Positions 1 through 21,158 are shown, numbered from the stretch's first letter. The stretch is 64,000 bases of DNA from Sinonovacula constricta (GCA_007844125.1 CM017561.1:64705143-64769142); one strand, 5' to 3'. Translations and numbers: made by a program. The notes: a model not told the origin generated them from the letters alone.

Positions 1-440
1 CTACAGGTCAACAAATAATTGAGAAAATCTCAATAACATTCAGTTGTCTATTTTGGTATCTAAACTGCCCAAGTTTTCGGGGACAGTCCTTATGCAGGTA
101 CATGTTGTGTTACGTAAAAATTGTATAGCTACTCAACACGTTTCTTTATATAAGAGGAGCGGTAATGCCTTGCATCTAAGTAAGTTCAGATTGTTATTGA
201 CTTCAAGATCTATTTTTTATTTCATCACATGGACAAATAGTCTAATAAGGTTAACGGGAAATTGCTGATCAATTGACAAAAACCACAAACGCCTTGTCCG
301 AAAGAAATATCACGCCGACCCTGTTCTAAACTTTTTCCTAGACTGACTACATTACGTTGTACCGGCGTTCTAAAAATAACACCACGGTCTGGCATACACG
401 ACCTGGAGTACTTATTACATAAAATTACAAAAATACTAAC

Positions 441-473
441 CCCTCTTATTTTCCAATATCCCAAAGTCGGCAT
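441..473 (-). CDS. GST-mu exon 1 on the minus strand, left copy (partial)
   Basis: Read on the minus strand: MPTLGYWKIRG followed by the donor GTTAGT. It is a close relative of the exon at 10994-11026, and the flanks align as well (for example GGAAGTCCTCGGCGACTGAA at 530 and 11080). The rest of this gene, if any, lies left of the window. Confidence 0.75.
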
Positions 474-1239
474 CTTGAGTTTAAGTTCTTCTGGTACCCC
501 TTGGTTGTTACTGTAAACACTTAACGTAAAGGAAGTCCTCGGCGACTGAACACACACTGATAAGTGAGTTAACGGTGTAGCGATATTCCGCACACGCAGA
601 CGCAGACAAACAACCGATTGATAATACTGTGCATGCCCATGACTGTTCGAGTACACGTGTGCTTAACATGACAATTCGGTGGATTGTCAGGTTGTTGACA
701 ACAAATTGAGGGTAACATGTACTTCTTATTTTATGATGACGAGTTTACAAGCCCTTTTAACTGTTAGTATTTATTATCATGCAAATTGTATTTACTGATG
801 TTGTCTATGTTTTGAAGCATGTTCTGTTTGCTCATGTTTACTGTATCTACATATATAATCGATGTTCGTATATAGTCACTATAGGCTGAATAGCTGCTTG
901 TTGGTGCTCATCGTGTATTCTTGCTATATTAAATGCAAACGTTTGTTCTAAGGTAGCAACGATTAGCGTTATGAAAGTGATGGGAAATAGTTTTCAAGTC
1001 TGTTCAAACTCAAATGAAGTCGGCAGGCGATTGTTTGAAGCTAACAGCTAACATGTCGTGTTGACATCAAAGATCCTATCCTTAAAATTATGATTTGTCT
1101 CGTTTTTTCTATTAATATTTGTCTTTCTGTTCTTCTTTTAATATTTTTGCAATAATTCTTCTTAATTTTGCAACCGAGCCAAAAATAGCTTTATAGGTAT
1201 CGTAGCTCTTTTTAGTCAAATTATTACAAGTCAATTCAG

Positions 1240-1345
1240 GGGCGTAGCTGTGCTTGATGCGATGTGTACGCCTGACCGCTAGAGGGGGTGGCGTGAGGGC
1301 CTGGGAGCATCCCCATCCCCGGGAACATTTTGTGCTTCTTGGTGG
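1240..1345. mobile_element. Interspersed repeat fragment (GGGGCGTAGCT type)
   Basis: GGGGCGTAGCTGTGCTTGAT and GTGTACGCCTGACCGCTAGA match 11975-12045. Element class not recognised. Its edge marks the spot where copy A lacks GST exon 1. Confidence 0.45.
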
Positions 1346-1786
1346 CTTGTGAGGAGGTTTCGGTATGAAGATATAACTAAATTTTAGGTAATGTGTGATC
1401 GTCCGGAGGACGGAATTAGGAACTACCTGAGAAGTTCTGATTTGAAGTACAAGAGTACAAAACCTATCCCATACCTGGAGCTACAGTAAAGTTACTTAAT
1501 CGATAAGCATATTTAACATATTTTCATTGTGCAAATAGCGGCGGTACTAGTTAATTGCAAGGAAGATATACCATACCCCTACTAACATAAGATTTTTATT
1601 GCAGATAAAATTGTTGTATGTTTTCATTACTTGGAGACATTATGTATTTAGCTGCATATGCTGCGTACAGGCAGCTACGCGCCGGCAATTCTTCTGTACT
1701 CGTTTTAAATCCATGCTGTAACGTTAAGACTACCCGCATCACAAATCTACTACTAAGACTACTGCCTCTGTTTTGTTTCTCTCCCA

Positions 1787-1850
1787 TGGGCGGATCTAGC
1801 GTGGTGGATGCGCGGGGGATGCCCCCCTGAATTTTTCAGAAAATACATTC
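1787..1850. mobile_element. Interspersed repeat fragment (GGGCGGATCTAG type)
   Basis: GGGCGGATCTAGCGTGGTGG followed by GCGGGGGATGCCCCC. This looks like the end of a dispersed element often seen in invertebrate genomes. Low confidence on class. Confidence 0.35.
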
Positions 1851-3004
1851 CATGATGGTAGTTTTTAACATTTCAGGGTGTGTCACGTCTTTACGGCACT
1901 AGTAGTATTAATGTCACATATGTGTCCAAATGTTACATATAAGACGAGTAACCACGCGTTAAGGAATAGTATGTATTGGAAAACACATTAAAATAAACTA
2001 TTTGTGTAAAACACACTTTCTGTAAAGGTAAGTGAAACATATAAAATAAATGGCCCCATTTGGAATCTATATGTCAACACTATACCTGTGGGAAAATGAT
2101 CGACAGACACCCTACACTTCTTGTCCCTATGGTTCTTGCTCTGTTTGACCTCTTCACTCATACCATGAACATATATAATATCTTTGTCACCGGGAATACA
2201 CTCAGTTTGGACTCCTGGAAAAGTTTCCAGCAGTTTTTGAAATGCAGGAAATGCCTCAACTTGGCTGCTACGGAAGTGTGTATTAATGTTTAATAGCAAA
2301 TAATTGTGTATATTTATTGTATAATTTTCAGTATGCTACATAAAATGAATTACACACTTTATTTGAAAGAAAATTTTAAATGATAATTTTGCATTTAGAA
2401 ACAATATCCACGTCAGATGTAACATACTTTTCAGGACACATGATCTTTGCAACCGAGAATATATGTTTGTTGAAAATGCCGTCCTAAACTTGTAGTATGA
2501 ATCCATTATGCCAGCAAACAGGCCTAGTGCTAGCTACTCTTTTATGAAAGCTTTTTTTACTAGCGACCACGTGTTTACCAAATATGGGTATGACTACTAC
2601 AATGCTTGTAGACATAATACAGCTGATTCATTCAGGAAACTGTATGAACCATTTCACCACAAATTCAAATCTGTTATTAAACTCAAACCAATTACATAGT
2701 AATAAGTATGAGGCATTACAGTATACATGACACGATTAAAGAAGTAAGTTTACATAAATGTAGATTTAGGACAAATTGATAAATTAAAAAGGACATAAAA
2801 CTGATAGCAGGCAGGGTTTTGTTTATTATATATAATGGTAATGATATAATATACCGGAGGAACATCACCAACCACCACACCCTCTCCCAGCCCCAGCTCG
2901 CATGTGCTGTCATATGTTAGCTATGTTCTTGAGTAAAAACAGCACGCCTAGCATTTTATGGTGAGCTAAAAACCACTCACCTGGGTTTTTCAAAACACAG
3001 TTAC
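1851..3004. other. No gene recognised
   Basis: AT-rich sequence with only short chance frames, including two overlapping on opposite strands at about 1990-2300. No splice-bordered conserved exon was recognised. Confidence 0.5.
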
Positions 3005-3274
3005 TGCATTGCGTTCTGCAAACCATCTTACAACATCGGCTAGATGCTATCTGTGGTTCCATGTTTTGCTCTTTCGTAAATTCAGAACAAGCACGAGGTG
3101 GTGGAGCAGCAGTGATGGGCCAACACAACTTGCTCGTGGTATATTTATGGTCGTTGTCGTTCGCCCTAAGCCACAGCCAGCTGGAACTTCTCTCGGCTGC
3201 CTTTTGAAATTTCTGCACGTCTGGCTTTTGCGCATTTCCTTAAACAGTCCTTTAACAATTTTTGATGAAGGGCC

Positions 3275-5002
3275 ATCCTATCAGCATCTCTATACTACTG
3301 TATTAGCTCGGCATCGCTATCCTATCGGCATCTCTATACTACTGTATTAGCTCGGTATCGCTATCCTATCAGCATCTCTATACTGCTGTATTAGCTCGGC
3401 ATTGCTATCCTATCAGCATCTCTATACTGCAGTATAAGCTCGGCATTGCTATCCTATCAGCATCTCTATACTGAACTATTAGCTCGGCATCGCTATCCTA
3501 TCAGCATCTCTATACTACTGTATTAGCTCGGTATCGCTATCCTATCAGCATCTCTATACTGCTGTATTAGCTCGGTATCGCTATCCTATCAGCATCTCTA
3601 TACTACTGTATTAGCTCGGTATCGCTATCCTATCAGCATCTCTATACTGCTGTATTAGCTCGGTATCGCTATCCTATCAGCATCTCTATACTGCTGTATT
3701 AGCTCGGTATCGCTATCCTATCAGCATCTCTATACTGCAGTATTAGCTCGGTATCGCTATCCTATCAGCATCTCTATACTGCTGTATAAGCTCGGCATTG
3801 CTATCCTATCAGCATCTCTATACTGAACTATTAGCTCGGCATCGCTATCCTATCAGCATCTCTATACTGCTGTATTAGCTCGGCATCGCTATCCTATCAG
3901 CATCTCTATACTGCAGTATTAGAACGGCATCGCTATCCTATCAGCATCTCTATACTGCTGTATTAGCTCGGTATCGCTATCCTATCAGCATCTCTATACT
4001 GCTGTATTAGCTCGGTATCGCTATTCTATCAGCATCTCGATACTGCAGTATTAGCTCGGCATTGCTATCCTATCGGCATCTCTATACTGCTATATTAGCT
4101 CGGCATCGCTATCCTATCAGCATCTCTATACTGCTGTATTAGCTCGGTATCGCTATCCTATCGGCATCTCTATACTGCTGTATTAGCTCGGCATCGCTAT
4201 CCTATCAGCATCTCTATACTGCTGTATTAGCTCGGTATCGCTATCCTATCGGCATCTCTATACTACTGTATTAGCTCGGCATCGCTATCCTATCCGCATC
4301 TCTATACTGCTATATTAGCTCGGTATCGCTATCCTATCAGCATCTCTATACTACTGTATTAGCTCGGCATCGCTATCCTATCAGCATCTCTATACTGCTG
4401 TATTAGCTCGGCATCGCTATCCTATCAGCATTTCTATACTACCAGCATTTCTATACTGCTGTATTAGCTCGGCATCGCTATCCTATCAGCATCTCTATAC
4501 TGCTGTATTAGCTCGGCATCTCTATCATATCAGCATTTCTATACTACTGTATTAGCTCGGTATCGCTATCCTATCAGCAACTCTATACTGTTGTATTAGC
4601 TCGGTATCGCTATCCTATCAGCATCTCTATACTGCTGTATTAGCTCGGCATCGCTATCCTATCAGCATCTCTATACTGCTGTATTAGCTCGGTTTCGCTA
4701 TCTATCCGCATCTCTATACTGCAGTATTAGCTCGGTATCGCTATCCTATCAGCATCTCTATACTGCTGTATTAGCTCGGTATCGCTATCCTATCAGCATC
4801 TCTATACTGCTGTATTAGCTCGGTATCGCTATCCTATCGGCATCTCTATACTACTGTATTAGCTCGGCATTGCTATCCTATCGGCATCTCTATACTGCTG
4901 TATTAGCTCGGTATCGCTATCCTATCAGCATCTCTATACTGCTGTATTAGCTCGGCATTGCTATCCTATCAGCATCTCTTTACTGCTGTATTAGCTCGGC
5001 AT
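3275..5002. repeat. 44-bp tandem satellite array
   Basis: About 39 monomers of 44 bp. Each contains CTATCCTATCAGCATCTCTA followed by TACTGCTGTATTAGCTCGG. Monomers vary at a few sites (GTATCG/GCATCG/GCATTG, CAGCATC/CGGCATC, CTGCTG/CTACTG). A rare variant CTGAACTATT at 3471 and 3823 lies exactly 352 bp (8 monomers) apart. A partial monomer occurs near 4430-4455. No coding role is apparent. Confidence 0.97.
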
Positions 5003-5339
5003 ACTTATTTATTTGTCATCATCTAAAGCACATTTCTTCCCTTTCCAAGGGACTTCTAGTTCTGAAAGCAGAGTCTTCCTAAGTTGGCGTAAAGTAACAC
5101 TAATGTCTGATTAAAAAAACAATCATCAGTCAATGCAAGCTTGTTATGCCTTTCTCCATAAATGCCTTGACTTTCCCCGTCTCGCTTTGCCTTCTGTTTT
5201 TGTTTTGTATAGCCCCCTTTCTTCGTCTGAATGATGGTTCCAAGTCTTTCTTTGTTAACAGAATAGAGATCATTATTATCATCGATGTTATTTCATTTTT
5301 GTCACCTATGACCTTCTTCCAAATTAAGTCAGTACAACC

Positions 5340-5760
5340 TTGAATTGTTGCCACTGTTGGTCAGTGCTGGCCGGCAACTTGATGGCCTCCAGTTCGCCAT
5401 CATGAACGTTTGCATGATATGCAGGGTTACTTTACCTGCCGGTCCATCTGTCTGGAAGGTAGTTATTCTCAGCATTGTTGTTTAATTCCTTGTTGTGGTT
5501 CTCCTGTACCAGATTTCTGTGTGCATTTTCTCTGTTCCATATTAGACAGACAACTAGGGATTGGTTAATCTTAAAAGCCCTGCTATTGTTACAGATCTTG
5601 CCACAGACACACCGACGCTGCTGTCAGTGGCTTCTTTTGTAAGGGTTCGTTGTACAAGTCGTGTCGTGTTCCAGTCATCCGTACTGTGTAATCCTTCCCG
5701 CTCTCAGAAGACCGTAGAGGATTCTGCTTTTGTCTGGTCCTTGTAGCGATGTGTTTAAGT
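5340..5760 (-). pseudogene. Block with coding-like minus-strand frame, copy A
   Basis: On the minus strand a broken frame reads NPAYHANVHDGELEAIKLPA, against NPAYGVAVNGGKLEVIKLPA in the block at 15080-15480. Changes between the copies look partly conservative (K/E, V/A). It resembles a C-terminal tail of an unidentified membrane protein, but copy A contains in-frame stops. Function unknown. Confidence 0.4.
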
Positions 5761-6300
5761 CCATTATAAAAGGCATACACTTGCCAGACCCTGATGCCAT
5801 TGTTTCAGCCACGCCAGTATATTCTTAGTTGTCATCCAGACTTTCATAGAAGTCACTAATTTACAAACAAAAAGATTAGATTTAATAACACTTAAAAAGT
5901 GTGGAATATTGAAGACATGAAAGATATTTATGTACTTAAGCATGATCTCTACTATGTTCACAAATATTTCTTTAAAGACGGAAGTGATAACTAAAATATA
6001 ATGGGAAGTAATCTGTTTGAGGGGGTGTGGGGGGGGGGGGGGGGATGAAATACGAAAGAGCTTTATGGCCGGCAAAAATAAAATAAAATAAAGAATTGGG
6101 CGATATAAAATTATTTACGCATGCTGCTCATATACTCATATACTCATATAGCATCCAGTACACTATTCACAGAATTTTTTTATCATATGTTGTTTCAGAT
6201 GTCATGATAAAATGATAATCTTGTTGTTTTTATGTATATAAAAATATCGCATGAAAGAATTATATTTATATATGTTACAGGTTTTTAACTTATTATTTGC

Positions 6301-6400
6301 ACCAGCTAATCAAATTGCTCCTAAGGTATGCCGGGATCGTGTGTGGGGTGGTGGTGGGTGGACTCCAGTTCGAAGATGTCATGAACTAGTAAGGAAACAG
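6301..6400 (+). pseudogene. Decayed GST-mu exon 2
   Basis: Aligns with the intact exon 2: AATCAAATTGCTCCTAA matches AATCAGATTGCTCCTAA, and TTCGAAGATGTCATG is identical. The acceptor has lost about 7 bp, a GTGGTGGTGGGTG-like insertion interrupts the middle, and stop codons appear. Not functional. Confidence 0.8.
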
Positions 6401-6890
6401 TAAATATGTCAGTTATGTCTCAACTATACTAAAACACGATAACTCTACAAAACTGAAGATGTCATCACATAAACGTATTTATCTCCAATGTGTCTCAAGC
6501 TGTAACAGTTAGAACATTGAGAGATGTATTCATTGTCGACGACCTAAAACGCTCGGCCAAGTAGGATACCACCATGATGATGTCAAAGCAGCTGCTTCAG
6601 TTAATGATGTGATAATGGAAGTCTCGACACAGTTATTACAAAAGTAGTTTTCTTAAAACTTCATGCATAGCACGTACGTTATTTATGATTACAGTTCACC
6701 CACGATGTCCCGAATACACTTAAATAGATATACATGTATAAAAACATTGTCGAGTGACCTCTATAGTTGGCGAGACCTGAAAAAAGCAACAATTAATAAT
6801 CCTTTTATTTGACTCCTCTTTTAACACATCATCAAAGCAGTATTGATAAAATTCATATTCAACGTTTTAATAGTACACATGTCTTCGCAT

Positions 6891-6961
6891 TTCCCGATTA
6901 CAGTCTTTAATCTTGGTACAGCTTGAAACCCAAGTTTGACGAATTCCTGGACTTTCCATTT
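6891..6961 (+). pseudogene. Decayed GST-mu exon 3
   Basis: SWYSLKPKFDEFLDFPF is still readable and is followed by the original donor GTAATT. The Glu codon before SWY has become TAA (6908-6910) and the CAG acceptor is lost. Belongs to the same dead gene as the exon 2 relic at 6301. Confidence 0.85.
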
Positions 6962-7216
6962 GTAATTTTCCTTCTTTTTGTATCAGATCGCCAGCAGGGC
7001 CGAAGTTAAACCAAATATCCTATTCCGATATAACTGGATACATTTTTACTTTAATCTGTTATGCACTGTCCAACTTTACAGCGTATCAAAGAACGCATTC
7101 TTTTATAATAATATGATCATAAAAAAGATCACGAAATGACAGCTTCTGCTTACTTGTAATGTGGTTTCAAATATACGGAATATAATTTATCTAGAAATAA
7201 AATAAGCCTTTTTCAG

Positions 7217-7251
7217 CGTCGTTACCATTAAGACGGTAACGTAAAGATTAG
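7217..7251 (+). pseudogene. Decayed and truncated GST-mu exon 4
   Basis: After the intact acceptor TTTTTCAG the frame reads RRYH, stop (7229-7231), DGNVKI, matching [11 protein letters not shown]. The exon then runs into a (GA)n/(CA)n microsatellite at about 7255 and the QSNAI part is missing. No exons 5-7 follow. Confidence 0.8.
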
Positions 7252-7254
7252 CAG

Positions 7255-7256
7255 AC

Positions 7257-7307
<51 letters not shown>

Positions 7308-7361
7308 CAGAGTGAGAGAGAGAGAGAAAGAGAGGGAGAGAGAGAGAGAGGGGGAGGGAGG
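7255..7361. repeat. (GA)n microsatellite
   Basis: GA dinucleotides with GGGA and GAAA interruptions, directly joined to the (AC)n tract. It interrupts the relic GST exon 4. Confidence 0.95.
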
Positions 7362-7363
7362 GA

Positions 7364-7474
<111 letters not shown>

Positions 7475-7681
7475 TCACATATTCACATCATTTCAATATA
7501 CAGCTGAATACGAGTGATTGATAGACAGTTGTTTTCACTTATACCCTTGAGAAGAGATTTCTAATTTTTAATTTACAATTACATTATATTAACAAGAGAT
7601 GTATTGAATATTTAAGTATTCCTTATTAGTTATGTTAGTGTCTTCTCAGTGCCAAACTGTCTTTAAACACTGAATAAAATG

Positions 7682-7885
7682 TTTAAGCACCTCCAGTCGG
7701 TTCCTTTTGTCGACTGACCGTTCCCGCGGTACCTGTTGGGGTTTCTTTTTTTGTTAAATGACTCATTAGATTTGTTCTTACTTTTACATTTAGCTTGCAT
7801 GTGAATACCTTTGTCCTGTGCCTTTTCAGGGTTTGGTATATGTTGCAATGCTCATAGGACTTTGTCATATATTCTTTTAAAAATA
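7682..7885 (+). mobile_element. Unclassified interspersed repeat family R1, copy 1
   Basis: Shares TTAAGCACC, CAGTCGGTTCC, CGACTGACCGTTCC, ACTCATTAGATTTGTTCTTA, CTTGCATGTGAATACCTTTG and CAATGCTCATAGGACTTTGT with the copies at 59345 and 63650. No coding capacity; class unknown. Confidence 0.75.
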
Positions 7886-8580
7886 CAACAATAAACAAAC
7901 TTTTTAATACGCATTTTGAGATAATAGTGTATTTTTTCCATGAAGTAATTCTATTTGTTTTCACTTATTATAATTCTCTTACAACGCATTTAATTTTAGA
8001 TCAAATAACTTACTCTGTTTCAGTCTCTTTAACTCTATATTAAAGAAGTGTTTTAAAAGTATTTCGTCACTACTAAATCAAGTTCCTGCCATTGTTTGTC
8101 ATTTTAAATTGCATTTTAATCAATAACTCTTTGACGTATTTTCGTGGATATAAAATATGTGCTATCTGTTAGTTTTATTATTTATTTGGTTGAGAAGTTT
8201 TATATAAAGGTGATGGATTGGGGACGTCTTTTAAAGTCACGACTGTCTGCTTCTTGATACGATGGTAAAGGGCAATAGTTGTCTAAAGGTATACTTTATC
8301 TAATGATAATGGTAAGCGAATCTAATCTCCTCATGAACGGGGTTTGTAACATGAAAGTCATTCAGACAAGTTTAGATGTATTGGTGAATCCGGTTATAAC
8401 GATCACGTGATTAGTAAGGCAAACAAACCAAAAACCAGTTTTATGGCAAGACAACATCAGACTTTCCATATTAAATTGGACGGTATTCTAAATCTGTTAT
8501 AACCAACAAGCTGTCCTCAACAAAATGTTGAACAGAAGCCCGACTGCGATCTTTAATGCTTTCTTGTACATCAATATTGT
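7886..8580. other. No gene recognised
   Basis: AT-rich spacer without a recognised exon or repeat. Confidence 0.5.
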
Positions 8581-8583
8581 ATA

Positions 8584-8787
8584 CTACCAACTTTTATAGT
8601 GCTGCACCGCAACGGTATAAGAGACATACAGCACAAACGTATACCGCCTCACAAATCGCCGTCGGTCGACCAGCCATCTTCTAGAAATAAACCACCCCGA
8701 CCCAAGCCTAGGCAAAAGGTCGCGAGCTTCGAAGTTGTATATCCTTGGGCGTTGTGTTGCATAATGTAGCAAAATTAGCACAGCCAT
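8584..8787 (-). other. Short open frame in a GC-richer patch
   Basis: A 67-codon minus-strand frame in a patch with many CpG (8640-8720). It contains RLGSGWFISRRWLVDRRRF. I recognise no family. It may be a repeat fragment or chance. Confidence 0.2.
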
Positions 8788-8954
8788 TTTAATGTTCGTT
8801 TGTATTATGTGAAAATGACTGACAGCAAGCAGACAAATCAGATAATATAGTTAAGTATGCACTCTTTACAGTGGACAGCCTAGGCACTTCTGGCAAACAC
8901 TAAACGTTTGTCATTCAAATTTATTTAGACTGCGGAATAATGGTTTCAAAGTAT

Positions 8955-9857
8955 TCAGTGCTATAGACTATAGACCAAGAAATAACTTACCAGTTATACC
9001 AAAGCTTTTGAGAAAGCCATCCATGTTCAGCTTATGAATTCCTTTGATAATCTTTTTAATGTGTGCCTTGCGTTAGATGATAATTTGCACACAGTGCTGC
9101 TGTTTTGATGGATGTTTCTAAAGCTGTTGACTGTCTCCCTCATGACTTATTGCTTCTAAAATTGAAATATTATGTGGCTATGAGGCACTGCCTTCGACTT
9201 GCTTAGAAGTTATTTAGAGGATAGAAAACAATGTGTCAAGCTTGAAAAACAACTTAGTATTTTTATACATATAAAGGTGTACACCAAGAGTCAATATTAG
9301 GTCTCGTCTTATTTAATATCGTGATAAAAGATATTTTAGATTTAGGTAGCAGTCTTCATAACTATGCAGATGATAATACATGGTCTTTCTCCCACAAATA
9401 TTTTGACGGTTGTCATATCAGTTTTTTAAATGGCACTAGGTCACTTATTTCTTGGTTTGCAAGCAACCAAATGAATGCTAATTCAGACAAGTTCCAGGCT
9501 GTTGCTATTGGCCGTAAGACAAGATAGGTAGACATGTCTTTTAATCTGGATGGTTCAATTATTTCCTGCAAGTCAGTAGTCAAACTACCAGACGTAACGA
9601 TAAATTTCTAACTTAAATACCACACACACATAGTTCTTCTATGTCACAAAGCATCAAGACCACAAAATTCTTTAAAACAGGTTGGCAAATATCTATGAAA
9701 ATTAGGCAATCTCATGTCGAACTTTTAACCTTTGTCCTTTAACATTTGTGTGGGACAAAGATGACAAGGAAATTTGAGAAAATACAAGAAAGATTCTTAC
9801 GTTTTATGAATGATGAGCTGATGACTATATCTTTACTTAAGATTTATCTATTATCTA
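8955..9857 (+). pseudogene. Decayed LINE (non-LTR retrotransposon) reverse transcriptase
   Basis: Fragments in order: DYRPRNNLPVIPKLLRK, LMDVSKAVDCLPHDLLLLKL, GVHQESILGLVLFNI, then an open frame at 9321-9527 with the catalytic-type YADD (9363-9374) and WFASNQMNANSDKFQAVAIG. This order is that of jockey/CR1-like reverse transcriptases. A weak ERFLRF block near 9800 fits the domain end. Multiple frameshifts and stops. An LTR cuts the right side at 9858. Confidence 0.85.
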
Positions 9858-10287
9858 TGTTACGACCGGTGTCGTTATGTAAGTTTATTTATAAAATGGC
9901 ACGTTTACTAAACGACTAAATGGTGTAACAGAAAGAACAAGCCAGCAACAAACTAATACAATAATGTTTTATTTTAATAAATAATTAAAACTAAAGCGTA
10001 ATAAAACAATAACAAATAAATCAGACAAAATTTCAGAAAGCAAAATAAATGTTAGCTTAATACAGTTTGTCCCATTAGAAGGTGTCCCATTAACAGACCA
10101 ATTAATAATCCAACGTCGAATAATCCTGAAGACTTTCCGGTAGAATGTCCTCGTAGATACGCAGAGTTGAAATAATCCAAAGGTAGAAAAATACACGAAT
10201 GTAAATGATATAATTCCAAATTCACGGTAAACAACCCCTAACCTGACTAGCGTACCCTTAAACGCTGGTGTACTACTGTACATAACA
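9858..10287 (-). mobile_element. Solo LTR, minus orientation, copy 1
   Basis: On the minus strand it begins TGTTATGTACAGTAGTACAC and ends ACCGGTCGTAACA, with TG...CA ends as in LTRs. It contains AATAAA near its 3' end. A diverged 512-bp copy lies at 61916-62427. No target-site duplication is visible and no internal coding region is attached. It abuts the LINE relic. Confidence 0.7.
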
Positions 10288-10289
10288 CC

Positions 10290-10500
10290 TTTAACCACAT
10301 TGGAACGGTCAGTTGGCTGTATGGGCTGTCTGGGGTGCTTAAACCGGTTTTACAGAGCTTTAATCTCGCACTTCCTGACGGGTTTCTCAAATGCAAGCAA
10401 TGAAAAGAAAACCGATATATTTGAATACAAAATGTCCAAGCGCTGATGTTTTCTTCGATAAGTTATGACGAAAGTAGTGACGTCAATGACAAATAATGTC
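10290..10500 (-). mobile_element. Interspersed repeat family R1, copy 2 (minus)
   Basis: The reverse complement aligns with 59240-59430: the CAGCGCTTGGACATTT, CGGTTTTCTTTTCATTGCT and AAAACCGGTTTAAGCACCCC blocks are shared in order. Confidence 0.75.
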
Positions 10501-10850
10501 AAGCGTTTAGAAAATAAAGGGGTATTATTTAATCCTGTTCATGTAGTCAACCATGGGACCCAAGGTACAATGAGGAGCACGAGGCACTTTCCGATTCGAG
10601 GCGCCAATAATCTGAAATGCTCTGGCAAAGAATTTTCGAGATGCAAGTAGTTTGAGCCAATTTAAAAGTATGCGAGAGCTGTTCTTGTGCATCGTGCCTC
10701 GTGTCACACTGATTGATATATTGTGTTGCCAAAACAGAACGGGTAAATATACTTCAACGTAGATTTTTTGTCGAATGTGTCTTATTCAGGCCAAGCATAT
10801 TATGAAATGATGGTAAATAGACCATCAAAGTTAATATTATTTGTTAAAAA
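10501..10850. other. No gene recognised
   Basis: Overlapping short frames on both strands only, with no conserved motif recognised. Confidence 0.4.
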
Positions 10851-10993
10851 TATAACCTGCAAATGCATTCAACCGACAATAAATAAAGTTTGTATTGTGT
10901 TTTGGTATATGATATCGCACTCAAACAATAATACCACGTCTGACCATACACTACTAACAATACACTTTGCATGGAAATATCAAAAATACTAAC

Positions 10994-11026
10994 CCCTCTT
11001 GTTTTCCAATAGCCTAGAATCGGCAT
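10994..11026 (-). CDS. GST-mu exon 1 on the minus strand (second gene, partial)
   Basis: Read on the minus strand: ATG then PILGYWKTRG, followed at once by the donor GTTAGT. 33 nt ending in phase 0, exactly like the + strand exon 1. It implies a second GST gene going left, but I found no minus-strand exons 2-7 between here and 7250; that stretch is filled with LINE, LTR and other repeats. The gene may have lost its body, or its exons lie left of the window. Confidence 0.75.
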
Positions 11027-11906
11027 CTTGAGTTGAAATTTCGTTTCCCTTGGTTGTTATTGTACACACTTTACTAAAAGGAAGTCCTCGGCGACTGAAC
11101 ACACACTGATAAAAAAGTAAACTGTGTAACGTTATTCGGCACACGCTGATAAGCATACAACTTACTGATAATACTATGTGTGCACATAATTGCGTGGGAA
11201 AAAGTGTGTGCTAAATATTATAGCTAGGTAATTTGTACTGTATTTTTATACTGATGCGTTTACAAGCTCAATTTAAGTTTGAATTTGTTATTATGTCTAT
11301 TGTGTTTACTGCTGTTGCCTTATTCAAAACATTTTCTGGTTACTTTTTTGTACTTTTTCTTCATATATAATTAGTATTCTTCTTATATAATAACAACAGC
11401 TGCTTGCTCATGCTCAGCGTCTAATTTTGCTATATTAAATGCACAAGTTTGCTCAAAGTTGGAAACGAATAGCCTTACGAAGGTAATAAGAAATATTTTT
11501 CAAGTCTGTCCAAACTAAAATCAAATCGTCTGGCTATTGTTTGAAGCACACTAACATGTAGATTTGACATCAAGGACCCTATACATATAATTATGTTTTT
11601 ATATTTTTTGTTAACTTGTTGAATTATTTATTGTCTTTGTGTCCTCCTTTTAATGTTTCTGCAATCTATCTTCTAGATTTTACCGCCGAGCCGAACAAAG
11701 GTTTTGGATCTTGTGGCTCGACATTTTTGTCAGTTGTTGCAAGTCAATTCATCTGTACTACTGTACTACTTAAGACTACACCCATCAAAAATTTAGTATT
11801 AAGACTTTTTTGTATATTTTTCTCCTGACTTTATTTCGATTCATTTCACCTAATATACGTAATTGCGCTCTCTCTTCCAGCTAATGTGTAAAGATTTAAC
11901 GTTACT
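11027..11906. promoter_or_regulatory. Region between two head-to-head GST exon 1 copies
   Basis: About 880 bp separates the start codons of two divergent GST-mu first exons. Upstream control of both must lie here or in leader exons. The left half, next to the minus-strand exon, is conserved with 474-1240. I did not find a convincing TATA box or a full antioxidant response element by eye. Calling it a bidirectional promoter is inference. Confidence 0.45.

Positions 11907-21158
<9,252 letters not shown>

Larger units (their letters stand above)
1..7250. repeat. Segmental duplicate A of the GST region
   Basis: Blocks align in the same order with 10850-16900: the minus-strand GST exon 1 and its flank (441-1080 with 10990-11570), 3005-3180 with 14685-14770, 5340-6080 with 15110-15800, and relic exons 2-4 with 16005-16900. 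The + strand exon 1 (11907 in copy B) is missing from copy A, where GGGGCGTAGCT follows the CAAGTCAATTCA flank directly. Copy A carries an inserted satellite and is clearly older and degraded. Confidence 0.8.

Noticed and set aside
25..656. 143-codon minus-strand frame at 225-656 as a single gene
   Set aside because: It only overlaps the 33-nt GST exon 1 at 441-473. The rest lies in upstream and intron sequence, as shown by the donor site and by comparison with the copy at 10994-11026.
3275..5002. CRISPR-like array
   Set aside because: Monomers are contiguous with no unique spacers, and the DNA is eukaryotic; it is a satellite.
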